34,219 bases of DNA. Origin: JBKHBT01 sp046542255 (GTDB taxonomy: Bacteria > UBP14 > UBA6098 > JBKHBT01). The stretch spans positions 1-34,219 of the forward strand of contig JBKHBT010000033.1 in NCBI GenBank assembly GCA_046542255.1, in the 5' to 3' direction. How positions within the stretch are numbered: the stretch's first letter is position 1; every line of letters begins with the position of its first letter. The notes beneath the pieces were generated by a model, which saw only the letters and a list, made by a program, of their open reading frames with translations, did not search any database and was not told the origin of the DNA. The translations under genes were made by a program, and so were the position numbers. Shown piece by piece: positions 31,266 to 34,219 of the stretch.

Positions 31266-33566
31266 TTATTCTATATCGACCTTTACCGGAAGCAGATATA
31301 ATGGTTCGGCTTTTTGATAAGGAAAAACCGGTAGCTCAAGTTTCTGTCCAAGAATTTCAGGTGTTTTTTGCACTCTTGCAGAAATGCCATTGAAAAGTAC
31401 TCTGCCAAAGCCATCCGGGTTTATCATTTTCACGGTGAAGTCTTTTAGGTTTGCTTCTTTGGCCGCATAATTTATCGCATCGGTTAATGAACCAAGAGAA
31501 TCGACAAGGCCCTTTTCCTGAGCATCTTTACCGACCCATACTCTCCCCTGAGCAATCTCTTCTACATCGGATATCTGCATATTTCGTCCTTCAGCAACTC
31601 GCGATTTGAATGTCATATATGTCTGATCCATCATATCCTGTAGTTTTTCGCGCTGTTTGGCCGAGAAAGTATCTGCAAGGGCATACATTGTGGCATTTTC
31701 GCCCCTTTTAATGGTTACGGTATTAATTCCAAGCTTATCTAGCAGTCCGTTTATTGAAGGCTTCATAGCAATTACGCCTATCGAACCCGTTATAGTGGTT
31801 GGATCAGCAAAAATATATTCCCCAGCAGCAGCGATATAATAACCTCCCGATGCTGCAACCGACCCCATCGAGACTATGAGAGGTATATCATCTTCTTTTA
31901 TATCCTGAAGATAATGATACATCTCTTCAGAAGCTTGTGCACTTCCACCCGGTGATTCGACTCTCAAGACCACGGCTTTGGTAGTTGGATTCGCCAGAGC
32001 ATTTTTGACAGCCCTTTTGATATCATTTGAGCCAACAGTTGTCGAAGTAAAAAGCCCTCTTCCACCGCCATTGCCGGAAACAATGCCGCCTTCAGCCTGA
32101 ATGACTGCTACTCTTCCCTCCGGGCCCAGATTTTCATTTCTTGGTTTATACATCTCGAGTGCAAAGCGGTTAATCTTACTCCCCTCTACATATTTATCAA
32201 CTTCATCTTTGAAGATTATCGTATCTATCAGGCCTAATTCCGCTGCATCCTCAGATGTATATGGGCCACTATCGACAATCTCTTGAGCCTCTTCTTTATT
32301 GCCGATTCTTTCAGCAATTTTCTCTATAAAATCATTATGAAGCCCATCGAATAGTGCATCATATTCTTCTCTGACTGGCCCAGACATCGTTGTATCAGAA
32401 AAAATGCCTGTGTCTTTGTATTTACCGGATTTGACGACTTCCATTTTAGCACCGATTTTATCTAAAGCTCCACCAAAGAACATGATATTCGTGCCAAGGC
32501 CCATTATTCCTATATTTCCGGTTGGTGCCATCATAATCTGATCGGCCGAGCTGGTAATATAATATCCGATATTGCTCAAATTATGGGCATAGATATATGT
32601 TTCGAGTCCAGACTCAACTATTGCATTTCGAAGCTCTGTGGCCTGAGCCATATTCAGTGATGGATTATTCCAATAAATTAAGAGCTTCTCGATTTCATCG
32701 GAATCGGATGCATATTGAATATCTTCGATAATGTCGATTAATGGCCTACCTTTGGCAATGCCTAAAAAGTCGAATTTCTGCCTTTCTGTGATTTCGCCAC
32801 CGATGTCTAATTTGAAGATTTGCTTTGGGCCACCAGGAAAAAGAGATCTGAACCTGCGAGTAGATGAATGCATGAATGCTCGGTATTGTTCAAAATCTTC
32901 ATTATCATTGCCTGTTGGAGCTTCTGCGCCGATACCAAGATTTGGCATATCGACTCTCGCACCGATTTGGAAATCTTCAGTATCTATATTATAGCTGCCA
33001 TACGCCCTAATACCTTTGACCAGATGCAATTCTGCGCCAGCAAGGTATTCTAATTGATCAGCATCATCTATATTATTAGCAAATCGAAGCTCGCCAAATG
33101 CTGTAATACGCCAGTTTTGTGGGCGAAGAGCAATACCAAAGCTATTGAATGACCGGCTGTCATCGATATCATTGTGATAGGAATATCCAAATGAAGCAAT
33201 ATTCATAAGATGATACATAACACCAATATCCCACTTCTTATATGTCTTATCATCGATGATATTCCAATTATATAAATAGCCGATGTGGAAATTTTCACCG
33301 CCTGCGCCAAGGCCGAGATACCAGTCTTTATTATCGAATGAATTACTATATCCGAAGCCAAGGCCATTTAAGTTCATAAATAACCCATGATCATCTTTTA
33401 CATTATAATCTGTTCCATTTCCACCCCATAGAAAGAATTCACCTTCATTCTGCCATCCAAGATAGGAAGGATTATCTAACATTCCAGATGGATTATTTTG
33501 ATAAGCTGTCCAGGAAAAAGCTGAAATTGCCATAAGGGCAATCATTGGTAGGAGAAACCGTTTCAC
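31266..33566 (-). CDS. sppA: Signal peptide peptidase SppA with barrel-like N-terminal domain
   Basis: From a GTG at 33566 it has 766 residues. A signal peptide (about 1-18) is followed by about 200 residues of alternating aromatic and polar strands (LGFGYSNSF, WYLGLGAGG, FHIGYLYNW, ITAFGELRF) like an outer-membrane beta-barrel. Then come two SppA repeats. Catalytic residues are present: lysine in GKYKDTG (K384) and serine in VAASGGYY (S573). SppA is an inner-membrane serine/lysine protease that degrades leftover signal peptides; a barrel-like fusion would move it to the outer membrane, which is inference. The frame is open to an ATG at 33602, but GGAGGT (33576-33571) is placed for the GTG and yields a proper signal peptide. 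Confidence 0.88.
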   Translation of the reverse strand: MKRFLLPMIALMAISAFSWTAYQNNPSGMLDNPSYLGWQNEGEFFLWGGNGTDYNVKDDHGLFMNLNGLGFGYSNSFDNKDWYLGLGAGGENFHIGYLYNWNIIDDKTYKKWDIGVMYHLMNIASFGYSYHNDIDDSRSFNSFGIALRPQNWRITAFGELRFANNIDDADQLEYLAGAELHLVKGIRAYGSYNIDTEDFQIGARVDMPNLGIGAEAPTGNDNEDFEQYRAFMHSSTRRFRSLFPGGPKQIFKLDIGGEITERQKFDFLGIAKGRPLIDIIEDIQYASDSDEIEKLLIYWNNPSLNMAQATELRNAIVESGLETYIYAHNLSNIGYYITSSADQIMMAPTGNIGIMGLGTNIMFFGGALDKIGAKMEVVKSGKYKDTGIFSDTTMSGPVREEYDALFDGLHNDFIEKIAERIGNKEEAQEIVDSGPYTSEDAAELGLIDTIIFKDEVDKYVEGSKINRFALEMYKPRNENLGPEGRVAVIQAEGGIVSGNGGGRGLFTSTTVGSNDIKRAVKNALANPTTKAVVLRVESPGGSAQASEEMYHYLQDIKEDDIPLIVSMGSVAASGGYYIAAAGEYIFADPTTITGSIGVIAMKPSINGLLDKLGINTVTIKRGENATMYALADTFSAKQREKLQDMMDQTYMTFKSRVAEGRNMQISDVEEIAQGRVWVGKDAQEKGLVDSLGSLTDAINYAAKEANLKDFTVKMINPDGFGRVLFNGISARVQKTPEILGQKLELPVFPYQKAEPLYLLPVKVDIE

Positions 33567-33570
33567 ATTA

Positions 33571-33576
33571 ACCTCC
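33571..33576 (-). promoter_or_regulatory. Ribosome binding site deciding the sppA start
   Basis: The minus strand reads GGAGGT four bases before the GTG at 33566. The upstream ATG at 33602 has no such site and would place a charged 12-residue stretch ahead of the signal peptide, so the GTG is preferred. Confidence 0.75.
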
Positions 33577-33763
33577 AATTGGTTATCTATTGATCTTATC
33601 ACTTTGAATTTTCATAGTTTGAAATTTTTGCTTATTCGTCACACTATCTTTTCAATGTCTTCACTGCTATATGACATTGGCTGAGCACAAAAAGTTTCAA
33701 ATTAATGAAAAAATCGGAAAAGTGATAGCATTAAACAAATATATGGACTTAGCTCGAGTACTT

Positions 33764-34219
33764 TTACGATGTCTTTTTATCTAATATGGCATCGACAAGT
33801 GCATCGATAACCTGTTCAATTCCTTGAGATGCACGGTATATACTTGTAGAAGGTATAATCCCGTGGGATGAAAAAATCTTGTTTTCTTCATCAATGACTA
33901 CATTATCGGCAGTGGTATTTATAATCATAGCACCAATATTTTCCAAAACATCCTGCACTTGTGGGTCTCCGCCGCATGTTAGTATCGGTTTTGCGATTTT
34001 TTTTAGTCCAAAAACTATTGGAATGGCGCCATATCCAAGCGAACCAATTGGCCTGTTTCGAAGTTTGAGTGCACGGATAAGCTCGGTAAATTCTGGATTT
34101 CCCTGTGCATTCTCTTTTTTATCGGTATAATTCGAAAGGACAGTCATAGCGCCGCGACCACCGAGAACGATAGCCCCATCGAGATCTTTTGGTGATAATT
34201 CTTCAAAGGTAAAGACCTT
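33764..34219 (-). CDS. ElbB-like DJ-1/PfpI protein, N-terminus outside the window
   Basis: The frame is open to the right edge; about 151 residues are visible, starting KVFTFEELSPKDLDGAIVLG, and the true start is beyond the window. The order of features matches ElbB (isoprenoid biosynthesis glyoxalase family): IVLGGRGAMTVLSN, NRPIGSLGYGAIPI, GGDPQVQDVLENIGA and ADNVVIDEENKI, followed by helices with IYRASQGIEQVIDALVDAIL. In E. coli ElbB the nucleophile region reads GFMCIAPAM; here the cysteine position seems to be glycine (GSLGYGA), so glyoxalase activity is doubtful. It is encoded just upstream of sppA on the same strand, 197 bases apart. The family call is from memory of the E. coli protein. 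Confidence 0.75.
   Translation of the reverse strand, partial: KVFTFEELSPKDLDGAIVLGGRGAMTVLSNYTDKKENAQGNPEFTELIRALKLRNRPIGSLGYGAIPIVFGLKKIAKPILTCGGDPQVQDVLENIGAMIINTTADNVVIDEENKIFSSHGIIPSTSIYRASQGIEQVIDALVDAILDKKTS

Overview
The window is AT-rich, gene-dense bacterial DNA with long same-strand operons, many stop/start overlaps (NTGA type) and clear Shine-Dalgarno sites. The organism looks like a Gram-negative-type (diderm) anaerobe from an uncultured lineage, possibly of the Fibrobacteres-Chlorobi-Bacteroidetes group (Cloacimonadota-like). The reasons are a secreted subtilase with a tail like type IX sorting domains, an SppA fused to a barrel-like outer-membrane segment, and an LpoA-like lipid-envelope protein. 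The phylum assignment is inference; the individual gene calls are not.

Region by region. 1-178: the 3' end of a probable transposase. 540-5595 (minus strand): a tightly overlapped operon with poly-gamma-glutamate synthesis genes pgsB-pgsC-pgsW, then a secreted subtilisin-like protease and a CxxCxxCC (YkgJ-type) protein. 5644-7779 (minus): PcrA/UvrD helicase. 8061-13016 (plus): rpsF-rpsR-rplI, then a DUF3307 membrane protein, a DUF151 (bifunctional nuclease) protein, a gamma-carbonic-anhydrase-like protein and a TPR plus periplasmic-binding-fold protein. 13062-21996 (plus): nine collinear genes ending in a strong terminator. They encode three small proteins, an orphan MutL-type ASKHA ATPase, a barrel/KOW protein, a 913-residue lipoprotein-like FN3/DUF6754 protein and three further membrane proteins. 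This is the best candidate for an undescribed system. 22161-24944: a soluble Ser/Thr kinase fused to a P-loop region and TPRs. 25081-28799: rplM-rpsI-rpsB-tsf-pyrH-frr, followed by a small membrane protein and a GT-C (family 39-like) glycosyltransferase. 31266-34219 (minus): an SppA protease with a barrel-like N-terminus, and the 3' part of an ElbB-like DJ-1/PfpI protein.

How the parts fit together. The two ribosomal clusters and pyrH-frr are housekeeping. The flanking material is dominated by envelope functions: PGA polymer synthesis and export, secreted proteases, a GT-C glycosyltransferase, and the MutL/DUF6754 membrane assembly. The 278-residue protein of the MutL cluster has the same topology as PgsW and a short stretch of equally spaced identities with it, which hints that the two envelope systems share a domain. 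No tRNA, rRNA, CRISPR array, complete insertion sequence or prophage was seen.
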